This document shows positions 1-11,979 of a stretch of 64,000 nt of DNA, one piece after another. The DNA lies in assembly GCA_002943765.1 (NCBI GenBank), contig PQWQ01000005.1, forward strand, positions 1,178,001 to 1,242,000, given 5' to 3'. The stretch comes from Psoroptes ovis. Lineage: Eukaryota; Arthropoda; Arachnida; Sarcoptiformes; Psoroptidae. The notes under the pieces are model-generated. The model saw only the letters and a list, made by a program, of their open reading frames with translations. It had not been told where the DNA came from and did not search any database. Within the stretch, counting starts at the first letter, position 1. Each line of letters begins with the position of its first letter. The position numbers and the translations under genes were made by a program.

Positions 1-1950
1 GCAAATTATGCTGATACCCGCAAACAATTGATGGAAATACAATGTAATCGTAAAACACGTATTGCATCATTATTGTATACATATCAAATATTCAAAGAAT
101 TACAATCAAATTTGCAAAAAGGTTTAGAATTTTATAAAAAATTTCAAACCATAGTTGTACGACTGAATGCAAGAATACGTGGCGTTAGTAAAGTACAAGA
201 TGAAGAACGGCAACAATTTATTCAGGCTCAAAAACCACCTCAGCCAATGATGAGTGCGCTACCACCAACGCCACCACAAGTGCCATCGATTCAATCTGTG
301 ATTAATAGCGATAATAATTTGCCTGGAATGCCGTCTGGACCATTACCACCATCGATTCCAGCAACTGGTGCAAAATTGAAAGATTATCTTCCATTCATGA
401 AAGGTGGAGCTGGTGGCGGCGTTGGTGGTGCTGGTCGTCTGAATTTTTTGCCACCAGCACCGACAATGATTCCTCCTTCGAATCCATCAACATCAATGGT
501 TTTGCCTCCTGGACCATCACCACGACCTCCATCATCATCACCATCGACCTATATACCATCAGCACCATCACCATCATTGACACCGCCATCATCAGCTGCT
601 ATGATGATGAATAATCGATTACCACCACAATCGATACCTGGTCACATAAATACTTCGGCATCTTTACCGGCAACAGCAGTACAATCAATAGCAGCATATG
701 GTTCAAACACTTCAACAACGGCAATGATTCCATCACAACATTCACAAACAATTCCTCAACCTTATGGCAGCACATCGAATGGTATGATGATGACGACGAC
801 TACGATGATGAATACAAGTCTTAACAATCATCAACCAATACAACATCAACCGATAACGCCGTCATCAATGAATATGTTGAATACATCGTTGAATAATACA
901 AATTCGATAAGTTCACCACAACCATCAGCAACTCCAGCACCAAATCCATACAATCAGCAATATCCAGTCACATCGACAAATATGAATAATTATGGCAATA
1001 ATAATGTTAGCACCGGTTATCCGCTCACACAGCTACCACCATCTTCATCCTTGCCTTCGCATTCTATGCCTCAGCCTTCACAACCGATGCCGCAGCCATC
1101 ACCAATCGCAAATTATCAACAACCATCGCAACAACCATATCCGTTGCCTCAATCACATCTGCAACAGCAAATATCGCAGCCAATGATGCCACCATTTTCT
1201 TCCACGGCAACGATTCCACAAAATCTTCCATATCCAATTACGCAATCATCACTGATGCCATCGTATCCAGGTGCTAACGCTACCACGATGACGACGCCGG
1301 CATCAGCTGCAGCTAATGTTGCATCAGCAACTAATAATTTGCAATATAATTATCCAAGATATCCGATCAGTGATTATCATGGTATGCCACAACCAACCAT
1401 TAATGGCGCTAGTACTGGTGTTGGCTGGGCTGCTGGAATGAATCCTGCCACTAGTGGTTACCAAGTACCACAACCACAACCAGTCGTACAAAATGTACAA
1501 AATATTACAGAAATATTGGAACAAGAATCGAAACGTGGTTGGCAAGTGTTGACACCGACACCTGTTTCAACATTGCAGCCATCATCATCATCATCATCAT
1601 CATCAACAACAACGACCACGACTGTGACCACAACTACAACTACAACAAATGTGATAAAAGATTCAAGTGATAAAAATAATAATAATAATGATAATAGTAA
1701 ATCATCATCATCAAATGCATCTGATTGTTTACCGGATATATTATCAACAATGTCATTGAATGGTAATAATGGTTGTACGGTGTCGCAAACAATAAAACCA
1801 GAAAATGCAATCGTAACTTCAAACGGCGGTTGTTCTCAACCATCTTCAATTGTAACGACAACTAATAATTCATCTTCGAATACTAACAATACGAATACGG
1901 TTAATGCACCTAAAGATTTACTATCACAATTTGATCCATTATTTACATGA
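1..1950 (+). CDS. BRO1-family protein, HD-PTP/Myopic-like, 3' part (5' end outside window)
   Basis: The reading frame is open from base 1, so the gene starts upstream and only the last 649 codons are seen. Residues 1 to about 75 are helical and resemble the end of the ALIX/HD-PTP V domain (RIASLLYTYQIFKELQ, then LQKGLEFYKKF). About 550 residues of Pro/Gln/Ser/Thr-rich, low-complexity sequence follow, ending in LLSQFDPLFT. Known members are ESCRT adaptors that sort ubiquitinated receptors on endosomes. The very long Pro-rich tail and the terminal DPL-(W/F)-T motif fit HD-PTP (PTPN23, fly myopic) better than ALIX. No tyrosine phosphatase domain lies between tail and C-terminus, although HD-PTP proteins normally carry one. 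ALIX-type identity is the alternative. Confidence 0.65.
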   Translation, partial: ANYADTRKQLMEIQCNRKTRIASLLYTYQIFKELQSNLQKGLEFYKKFQTIVVRLNARIRGVSKVQDEERQQFIQAQKPPQPMMSALPPTPPQVPSIQSVINSDNNLPGMPSGPLPPSIPATGAKLKDYLPFMKGGAGGGVGGAGRLNFLPPAPTMIPPSNPSTSMVLPPGPSPRPPSSSPSTYIPSAPSPSLTPPSSAAMMMNNRLPPQSIPGHINTSASLPATAVQSIAAYGSNTSTTAMIPSQHSQTIPQPYGSTSNGMMMTTTTMMNTSLNNHQPIQHQPITPSSMNMLNTSLNNTNSISSPQPSATPAPNPYNQQYPVTSTNMNNYGNNNVSTGYPLTQLPPSSSLPSHSMPQPSQPMPQPSPIANYQQPSQQPYPLPQSHLQQQISQPMMPPFSSTATIPQNLPYPITQSSLMPSYPGANATTMTTPASAAANVASATNNLQYNYPRYPISDYHGMPQPTINGASTGVGWAAGMNPATSGYQVPQPQPVVQNVQNITEILEQESKRGWQVLTPTPVSTLQPSSSSSSSSTTTTTTVTTTTTTTNVIKDSSDKNNNNNDNSKSSSSNASDCLPDILSTMSLNGNNGCTVSQTIKPENAIVTSNGGCSQPSSIVTTTNNSSSNTNNTNTVNAPKDLLSQFDPLFT

Positions 1951-4905
1951 AAACATCTTTTCGTTTGGTATAAATTGTTGAATTTATGGCTACAAATATT
2001 TGTGTGCAAAACCATGTCTTTGAAAAGGTGGCTTATTATCATATTTTTCTTCATATGATTATTAGAAATTTGAATCCAAATTTATAGATGATTTCACATG
2101 ATTGATTGATTAATTGATTTTTCCCAATATTATTTTTCTCAATAAAACTAATAATAATGAGTGTTTTCTAAATAAATCCTAAAATAAATATAATTAATAA
2201 TAGATTATTGGTAAATATACGATTTAATATAACGTGTATCGTATTTTAGCTTTCATTGAATTTTCATTAGAAAAAAAATAGTTGAAAACGAGTTTCTCTT
2301 TGAACATATATCGAATGAATGCTTCAATGATCGATACATGTTTTAAAACGTGATTTCAATGTACAAATTTCTTACAATACGTACATGATTATTTACTTAT
2401 ATAATAATCTTGTAATTAAAGAAAAATTTGAAAGAATAAAAGAGTAAAAATTTCTCTTTCAATCATTTTCTTGAAGCAAATACTATCATCGTGAAAAGTA
2501 GCTTGAAGTTTTACTTCGATCTAAACACTTGAATCATGTTACATGTTGAACGTTTCAAATTATCATCGAAATTTCGCTGTGGTTTGTTACTTGTTCCAAC
2601 AACGGTTTCATTTGTTGTGGCATTTTAGATATTTGTTCTGATTTCATCTTCATTATATCCTTAATACGTGTCTCATCTATTGTTTATTTTATTGTTACGT
2701 AAGTTGAAATTTTTGCTAATTTCATACATATTTTCGTGGTAATTATTTGAAAGAAATTCAAATTTTTGAATATTAGATAAAGTCTTTAAGGTAGCTTCAA
2801 ATCAATTTTTGAATAGTTGTTAAATTACCCATATGAACTAGATAATGGCTAATTGTGTTTAGTCAAATTGAATACTATTAAAAAAAATGAGAGAAAACCA
2901 TTCTGAACCATGCACAATACTATTATTTGGTTCAACAATTTTCGTTTTATGTTGGTCAAGAACAAGAAGAATTCATATTGATTTGTACGATATATTTTCT
3001 TAATGTAGAACACAAAGCAACAATAGTTGATTTAAACGTGATTGAAAATGTCAACTAGATAAATTTTCAATTGAAATTTGATAAAATTTGAACATTTCTT
3101 AGTATTTCTCTTCATTATTTCAATGAATTTTGTTGTTCTTGTTGTTGTTGTTATTTGATAAGTGATCTTGTTTTATTTTTCACGATTTATTACATTTCAA
3201 TCAAGGTTTACAATGACTTGTGGGTGTTTGCTTGATTCAATCAATTGTCAATAAAACTTTATTTGTTCGACAGTGATGGAAATATTTCAATTATTTATTC
3301 GTATTGATTTTCATTTGAAATAAAAAACAAAAAACAACAACAACACCCAACATCAGCCATCATATATTAACAAAATGAAATTTAAAGATTTTATTGATGT
3401 GAGAAAAATTGAATAAATAAACTCAGATATCAAATGAACAGACAAACTTCCTTCCATTCATTTCAATTACAATTAATTATCGATAATAATTAATATCATT
3501 GCTTCTTTGTTTTGTTTTCACTGATCTTCCATAAAAAATTAGTCATAAACATTGATCTGAAAAAAATTACATGGTCGATGTCATTTCCTTTGTGATTATT
3601 TTTTTTACAATAAAATCAATTTTTCATTCATTTATTTACTCGTAATTACTTTGATTGCCAAATTTACGATAAAAACTCATTAAAAATCGACTCATTAAAA
3701 ATCATTAATCATTGATTATCGTCGAAATCGGCTTGAATCGTGGCCGTAAATCCGCCGAAGACCACCTTTTGATGCCTAAAAGAATTCGAGAATTTTTGCA
3801 TCTAAAAATTCAAAAAAATTCAGAAAACATTCGAAAATTCGAAAATTTACTTTTCATAAAATACATGACCGAAAAAAAAAACAGAAATTTTTTGTTTTTA
3901 TTTTTTCATTTTTTTTTCAATTTCATTTAACATTCATTCATCTTTATCATCTTGTTCTTTAAAAGGTATTTGTCTTTATTTTTTTCGGCTGTTGAACATG
4001 TTTTTTTTCAAATAAAATAAAATAGATTCATATGCCAACAACGACAAGATACATGATGCAATGCGAAGGTTAATTTGATTCACATTTTTATTTTAATTCG
4101 TCCAAGAAACAAATAAGAACAGCAAAATCTTCAAAGAACAATTGTTCTTTGAAATCAAATATCACCGACCTTTTCGTCATAAATCACTTGATGTAATCCC
4201 TCGAAAATATCTTATCATTTGAACATTTTTCAGTGATTTTAATCATAATTTGAACTAATCTGAACTAATTTTGAGCTAAAAGTGCAAACTATTGTGAATT
4301 GAAGTACAGTGATTTGATTTAATTTCAAATTTCAAGAACAAATTGTTTAATAATTTTGTTGTTTATGATCACCAATCAGACATTAAAAAATATATACAAA
4401 GTAACAGAAATCAATCTGCTGCTTCTGCTGCTGCTGCTGCTGCTATGGTAATGTTTATTATCATTGAGAATAATGTTTTATTGAAATCATTAATTGAAGA
4501 TTGAGAGTTACAAATTATCTATAGCCATAGCCATTATTGATTGATTTTTTAATTATTTTGATAATTTTACAGAAACAAATAATCACTTCTTTCTCTTTAA
4601 TTTCATTAGAGTGCAATTAACTATCCATCTGATTGATTGATTATCAACTATACACGCAACAATTATTAATGATAATCGTTTATTGATTAATCAATTATTC
4701 AATTTATATCAGCTCTATTGGCCAGACGTGGCAGGTTTGCTTTGAATTTACTTGAGCAAGAAGTAACTTCGGTATTCATCTTCTACTAGTATTATTGAAA
4801 CACCATTTGACCGATTAATTCAAGCTCAACATTTGATTTTAAATCATTGAATTCGACGTCTTCAAAAGTATTTTAAACAACAATTTTTTAAATTTAGACA
4901 AGAAA
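1951..4905. other. long AT-rich intergenic region
   Basis: I see no convincing gene. Short open frames here (for example 3712-3930) are low-complexity Lys/Phe/Ile codons. A CTG-rich tract at about 4416-4444 sits just after an AATATATAC box, so this may be an upstream promoter or 5' UTR of the SLC10 gene. Confidence 0.5.
2141..2146 (+). terminator. poly(A) signal of the BRO1-family gene
   Basis: AATAAA lies about 190 bases after the stop codon in T-rich sequence, a plausible 3' end for the upstream gene. Confidence 0.5.
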
Positions 4906-6723
4906 ATGTGTCCATTCATAATATTTACATTTTTGCTAACGATATTATTATTATTATTTGAATTATCTGCTGCATTATTGACCGTAACATATAATATAAC
5001 GAATAATGCGATAAAATTACATGAAACACAATCAATGATTATTGATTATCGCATATTATCACCATCATCAAATGAATTGAATGGAAATTATAGATTTTTA
5101 AATGAAAATCCAAACATTTTGCAAATATTATCGGTTGATAATCGAAATAATGGTGTTAATGCACAAAATTCAAATGATGGATATCAAAAATATGATTTTG
5201 AAATATCACCAAATGATATAAGCAAAAATAATGAACAAAATCTTTATGAATATAATGGAAAATTACAAATTCAAGGCAAATTTCTTGGTTATTCATATTT
5301 GGAATTACAAAAACAACAACTAAACGACGCAAACAATTCAATATGGAATCCAATATTAATTGAAAATAATAAAAATTTAATCAAAAATAATTATGAATTA
5401 ATTGTATCGATAATACGTGATAAAGATTTAATATCAAAAATATTTATTTATTCAGTTGCAATCGTTGTATCAGTATCATATATTAATATGGGATGTGCAT
5501 TAGATTTGAATGCTGTTTATGATGTACTGCGGCGACCAATTGCACCGGCCATTGGTTTATTTTCACAATATGTTTGTATGCCATTGGTATGTGATGAAAT
5601 TTATTTTTAATTTCAAACTCACCATCTATGATTTCTAAACATGTTTGTTAATTATGTAATTTTTATTTCTTCATCTTTATTTATGTATGAATGTACACAG
5701 ATATCATTCATGTTAGCATCACTGTTTTTCGAAGAAACATATTTAAAATTAGGTATATTTATATTTGGATGTAGTCCTGGCGGCGGTGCAAGTAATATGT
5801 GGACTGTATTGGTGAATGGAAATCTTAATTTAAGTATTACGATGACATTTTTATCGACAATGTTATCGATTGGTTTGATGCCATTTTGGCTTTATACACT
5901 TGGCCGAACAATATTTGAAGGAACATCAACAACGCCACCATTTCGTAATATTTTCACTACATTATTTACGATGGTCATATTTTTAGGCATCGGTTTGCTT
6001 ATTAAACACTTTTTACCTCGTATTGCTGCTGTATGTGTTCATTTATAATTTGATGATATCATTTATTGATTGATTTTATATTTCATTTAGATATCACGCC
6101 GTATATTAGCACCATTCTCAGGAATAATGATCATATTCATAATTGTATTCGGAACGTATGCAAATTTTTACATGTTCAAAGTGATGACATTGAAAATGAT
6201 CATAGCGGCAGCGATCAATGTTTGGTTCGGCATGTTTTTAGGTTTTACATTAGCATACTTGTTTCGTAAACCATTACAAGATATGTTAACAATTGCCATT
6301 GAAACTGGTGTACAAAATACTGGCGTATCGATCGTAGTGTTAGCATTATCATTAGGACAACCAGATGCTGATTTAGCATCAGCACTGCCAGTTGCAGCAT
6401 CAATAATGACACCGATACCATTAACAATTGCATGGTTAATAATGAGAACAAATTATTGTAATAAAATCATTTCAAATGCTAATAGCTATGATGGTATCGA
6501 TGCTGATAATCATAATAATCATATGGAAAATGATGAAAAAAATATCGCATCAACAGCAAATGATCATAATTTTAATTTAAATATAGATGGTGATAATTGT
6601 GATGATAAAGCAACTGCATCGACAGCATCGACAGCGACAAACACTACAGCGACTATGACAACAAATCAATCAAATTCGAATGAATCAAGCCGATATTCGA
6701 GTAAAGTAAATTTGAGAATTTAA
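4906..6723 (+). CDS. SLC10-family sodium/bile acid symporter, P3-like
   Basis: Three exons: 4906-5586, 5701-6030 and 6091-6723. All junctions are phase 0 with GTATGT donors and TAG/CAG acceptors, giving 547 residues. The N-terminus is a hydrophobic signal peptide (about residues 1-24), followed by an extracellular region of about 160 residues. The multi-pass transporter core then begins with DLNAVYDVLRRPIAPAIG. Family signatures are clear: GCSPGGGASNMW, ETGVQNTGVS and ASALPVAASIMTPIPL. The secreted-type N-domain before the core is the SLC10A3 (P3) architecture rather than the classical ileal transporter. Substrate is unknown for P3-like members. The C-terminal tail is Asn/Thr/Asp-rich and cytosolic or disordered. 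Confidence 0.9.
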
Positions 6724-7256
6724 TTATTTATTTTGAAAATTAATCAATCAATCAATTCGATCAATCGATTATTGAGAAATCTTAATTCATAGAGTGATTG
6801 AATTTCATAGAGTATCTTTCAACAACAACAAAAAAAATCTTAATCAAAATCAATTTTTAATTATTGTTATCGATATATTATCAATTATTATTCGTTATTT
6901 TATTGAGAATATTATTATTACACCTGCATTCAAAGAACTTTGTTTATTGAAAATCCAAAAATTTATTTTTTTCCTCCCTTTAAACAAACAAACAAACAAA
7001 TGAATTGAATTAAATTAAATGAAATAAATGACAAGTAGTGAAGTTATATATGGACACATGTGAATATTAATATGATCAACTTTTATTTTGACAGTAATTA
7101 CGATTAAACAGACAAAACAAACAAAGAAAAAAAATCACAGAATTTTACACGAAAAAAAAATGAAATTTTCAAATATTGAAATATGATATTCATATAAACT
7201 AAATTATCAATTTTTTTTTGAACAAAAAAAAACCATTCGAATCGAATCAAATCAAA
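6724..7256. other. convergent 3' intergenic spacer
   Basis: AT-rich sequence between the convergent SLC10 and DCAF6 genes. It contains an AATAAA at about 7023 that could serve the plus-strand gene. Nothing else is recognisable. Confidence 0.45.
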
Positions 7257-10127
7257 TCAAATATCATCATTGAAATTATCATCATTATCATGATGATTAT
7301 GACCAATATTCATTTCATTATTTGAATTATTGTTGTTATTATTGTTTGATTGTTGTTGTTGCTGATTATGTTCATTACGATGTTGTAATCGATCAAGAAT
7401 ACTTTGTCTCAGTATTTGTTCACGCATTCGTTGCTGCCGTTGTTCTGTTTTTTTGATTGGTTGGATGGTGAATAAAACAAGATTTTAATTCTTGTATTTT
7501 TCAAATTAAAATTCAAAACAAATCACTCACGAAATGCTGTGAATAGATTAATAACGAAACGTGCCGGTACTCGGCCAGTATCACGTGTTTCTTCCAATAA
7601 ATGTTTATTACGATTGATTAGCTGAAATTGAATGAATGAAAATTCAAAGGTTAATCATTTGAAAAAAACAAAATTCAAAATTCATACTTTTTTAGCTTTT
7701 TCCAAATCAAACAAACAATCATCTGATTCAGCTCCCCATATTTTAATATTATAATCAATACCGCTTGAAGCTAGGACTAATCATTTTTCAAATTTTAAAA
7801 TTAATCAATTGATTCAAATCATTCATTTTACGGGCTAAAACATACTTGGATCAGTCGGATGTGGCTGTAAACAATTGACAACATGATGATCACCTTCCAT
7901 TATCATCACAACTTCACCGGTTTCGATTGACCAAAAAAATATGTGTCCACAATCGCTACCGCTTATGATGAAATCATCACCCCAAAATGTTGCTTCTTTT
8001 ATCTGTTTGTATAAACAAAGGAATGTAAATTTGGATATCATCAATGTAAATGTGAATGCTTCAATATACATACCACAGTACGAGAATTACGATGACCGGT
8101 AAATTTTTTAAAATTTTTAATCTTAAACGTTCTTGTACGCTTCATTATTGTATCATTCAATAAATCTTTATTTGAATTATTTTTATTCTTTGGTTTACGA
8201 CTTTTATTATGATTACTATTTGTTTTACGTCTTGAATCATCATTCATTGACGAAGTATTATTATTATTAGCATTAGTATTATTTGCATTTGCATTTGATC
8301 TTGAACCAATCGATGATGATGATGTATCATGAAAAAATACACTATCCGAAGTTGTATCCGAATCAAATTCATAATCATCATCCATATTGTTATTATTGTT
8401 ATTGACATTACGATTTCTATATGATGAATATGCATCATTATCATTGTCATCATCATCATCATCATGATCGTGATGGCGACCACCACCAATAACATTATCA
8501 TCATTATCATCAATGTCATCATCATCATCATCTTCACCATCAAATATTTGTATAAAATAATTTAATGAATTATCTGATGAACTTTCTGAATGATTATTAT
8601 CATTATTATTATTATTGTTAATGGATCTTTGTTCACGAATTGTTTCATTGTTTGCGGTTGTTGTTGTTGTATTTTGTTCACTATCATTCGATGATGTCGA
8701 TGCTGATGTTGTTGATGATGATGATGAATTGTTTGTTGCTTGTGTTGATAGATTATTTGTACTACTATTCCGTGTAGCCGTTTCTTCATCATCATCATTA
8801 TCTTGTTCATTGCTCGATGTTATTGGTGATGTTGTATTACGAAATAATATACTTAATATTGCATTCAATTGTCTATTGAAACGTTCATTAGTGTTTAATG
8901 ATGCTGATTGTTGATTAGATGAATTAGTATTTGTATTTGTTGTTGTTGTTGTTGTAGTTGTCGATGATGATGATGATTCTGTTGCCGATTGTTCTGATGA
9001 TTGAGAATTATTATTATTATTATTAAGATTTCGTAATTCTTCTGAAGTTAGGGCACTTGGACCAGTATCAGACCAATCACCACGTAAACGAAAACGTTTA
9101 TATGGTGGTTGCTGATGTTTATTCAGTTGATCTTGTTTAATAATATCATCTTCATTACCTATACGTATTGTATTATGTACATCATGAAGGTTGAATAAAT
9201 ATAAATTATCATTCGAATATGATGCTAATAATTGTTGACAATTTTTACTATATGATAATGATGTTATACGATTATGGCCATTAAGACCATTGTATGTAAA
9301 TTTTGCTATTATTGATGCATTTTGTTCGCTTATTGTTGATCCATTACCACGTAATGATTTGGTTGTCAACATACGACGATCATATATACGTATAATTGAA
9401 TCAGAACAACCGATGGCCAATTGCCATGGTAATAAATGATTAATGGCTATTGCTGTCACTGGATATTCACAATGTAATAGCACATCATCACGACATTTAG
9501 GTCGATGACCAATACGATGTTTTTGACATGATTGTTTGACACGTAAATCATACCAACGAACTGTATTATCATGACTACAAGATAAAAATGTATGCGGATC
9601 ATTCGGTACGGTGACTAAATCATAAACACTTTCATCATGACAATCGAATATATTTTGATAAGTTGTTTCGGGTCGATTTAAATCCGTATAAATGATAACA
9701 CCATCACCAGAACATGAAACAATTTTCATATCATCAGTACATGGTAAATATTTTGCACTGAAAATATTTGTCATATGACCAGTACGTATTTTTGTTTTAA
9801 TTTCACCAGTATATGCATCGGTTATTGATAAATGTAAATCATCTGAACCAGACAAAATATATTGGCCATTATTATTCCAACAAATAGTATTTACACATCC
9901 ATTATGAGCATTTAATGTATGTAAACAACGAAAACGTTGTAATAAATATTTACTATCTATTTTTTTAATGAAATGGATCATCAATTAAAATGATTTAAAA
10001 TTACCAAAATAATCAAATTTAAATCACACTTACTTTTAGCTGAATTATATAATACAACTGGATTCGTACCATAATATGGACGTTCATAAAGTATTTTATA
10101 GAATATATCTCGATTTTTATTCATCAT
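7257..10127 (-). CDS. DCAF6: DDB1- and CUL4-associated factor 6 (WD40 protein)
   Basis: Six exons, from the 5' end: 10127-10034, 9956-8074, 8002-7846, 7776-7688, 7621-7531 and 7444-7257. Joined they give 833 residues in frame throughout. The N-terminal WD40 repeats contain [20 protein letters not shown] and IRIYDRRML. They end at [15 protein letters not shown], a hallmark of DCAF6 (IQWD1/NRIP). A long Asn/Ser/Asp-rich insert follows. The propeller then resumes with [20 protein letters not shown] and [21 protein letters not shown]6 is a substrate receptor of CRL4 ubiquitin ligase and a nuclear-receptor cofactor. The disordered insert replaces the vertebrate linker carrying the IQ motif. Start is ATG-ATG at 10127-10122, upstream of a GTAAGT donor. 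Confidence 0.93.
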
Positions 10128-11979
10128 TTGTTCTGGTTGTTGTCGGATGTTTTGTTTTGATTATTATTTTTTTGGTTAATTATTTGAGCAGTTTTTCAAT
10201 TAATCCAATCTCAATGTAATAGCTTGTTGCTTCAAAAACAATTCATTATTTGAAACAATTATTTTTCGTAATTTTTCAGCTGTTTCTAAACAGAAATCAA
10301 ATTAAAATATGAGCAAAAAAAACGCATTAAAACACTGCAAAATCAATGAGAATTCAATAAGAATTGAGAATTGAATGAAAATTGATGGGTTTAAATTTCA
10401 AATTTCAGAAATTTTAAAGTTTTATGGCTGAAAATTCATTGACAAATTGGAAATTTCATTGAAAATTTTGAAATTTTCAAGCTTCAAGACAAGAAATTAA
10501 TTGGGGAAAAATAAGAAACTCAAAACTTGTATATTTCGATTTTTAGTATAACTCATGATTATGAGGATGATGATGATGATGAGTAAAAAAATGAAAACGA
10601 AAACAAAAACAAACTGAAAAATTTTTTGAAAATACTAAAAATAAATCTGTTTAAAAAATAAAATGAGTTTTCAATATTGATTGCATGCAATAATTTATGA
10701 TTATTTGAGTTTTTCTTTGAAAAAACTTTGTTTTGGCCAATTGAATTGTTCAATAAATGAATTATTTGAAATTCAATGAAAGAACCAAGCAAAGATTAAA
10801 AGGGTCATACCTTTGTTTTATCATTGATATTCAATGATCAAATCGATGAAGTAGACTGATGATTGATTTGTGTATTTAATTTCAATCTGAATATTGAAGC
10901 AAAGGTGATTTGTTTCGATGATCGAGCTTATTATTAAATTTCAATATTGTCTCTGATTTTGATGAGAAAAATTAATAATTCAAATTTTCATCAATTGGCT
11001 ATGATCATAATCATTGTAATCAATGATTGTTTCAAGATAAAACTTTAAAAACTCGACACAAAAATTTGAATGAAATGAGCACTGTGATCATATCATATAT
11101 TTTGACTATCTGATCAACCATTCATATCCAGTTTGACCAGTTATTATCATTGAATGTTTATGATGATGTTTCACTGTTTTTTTTCGTTGCTTTTTTCTTT
11201 TTCGATTTCAAATATAAGTCATAAGAATGAGAAATTGAGAATTTTCTGGTACAAAACTTTGAAACAATTGCGAATTTGATTAGTTTTTTTAAAGGGATTT
11301 CAATTAACAATAAATTAAACAAATACGAAGAATTTTCTCGGGTCGCTTCTCGTTGTTGTTTATGATAAACAATTCCGAAGAAATAAACAATATTAACACT
11401 GAATTTCTTACCTTCCCCCGCTTAGAATCGTTTATTTTTTGATTGTAAACACTTAACAATTCATAAATTATGATCACTGCTTAATGGTAGAGATATTTAC
11501 GTTAGAAAATTTCGGATGATGCTGCTTTTAACTTGAAAATCGATTAAATATGGCCGAGCGAAGCGCGGGAATAGCAAATTACGTGTAATGATTGAAACAA
11601 CGGAAAAATTCGGTCGCCGACTGTTCAATGGCTGGCGATTGAAACTTTTATATATAAGTTTGTACTGGATTTGTTTGTATTGGTTGAATGGTTTGGTTTG
11701 GCTGTTTGAATGTTTGTTTTGTTTGTATGTTTGGTACCACCAAAAACAAATTAAAAGAATTTAACGTAGCCACACAATTGAATGAATGAGATTCGAGAGA
11801 AGAGTGGAATATTTTTGTTTCGGTTTTTTTCTCAATGATAAAATGTTTACACTTTCAAGCCACAGATGGCGCTAGATGGCTGAGTTTTTTTTTCGTCAAA
11901 ATTTTGTAAACAAAAACATGGGATTTTGATTTGTTAAGATTTGATTTCCAACGATTGGATCCTGTTTAATCAGTAAATC
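10128..11979. other. divergent promoter region, DCAF6 and cactin
   Basis: Head-to-head spacer of about 1.85 kb. AT-rich, with a TTTATATATAAG box near 11647-11658 that is too far from either start codon to assign. No coding sequence is supported; the open frame at 10559-10792 is low complexity. Confidence 0.5.

Noticed and set aside
3712..3930. 72-codon plus-strand frame
   Set aside because: Lys/Phe/Ile composition of AT-rich DNA, no motif or splice context.
8244..8914. Open frames on both strands inside the DCAF6 linker
   Set aside because: Met/Ile/His-only or Asp/Val-only translations of GAT/CAT trinucleotide runs; shadows of the Asp/Asn-rich coding region.
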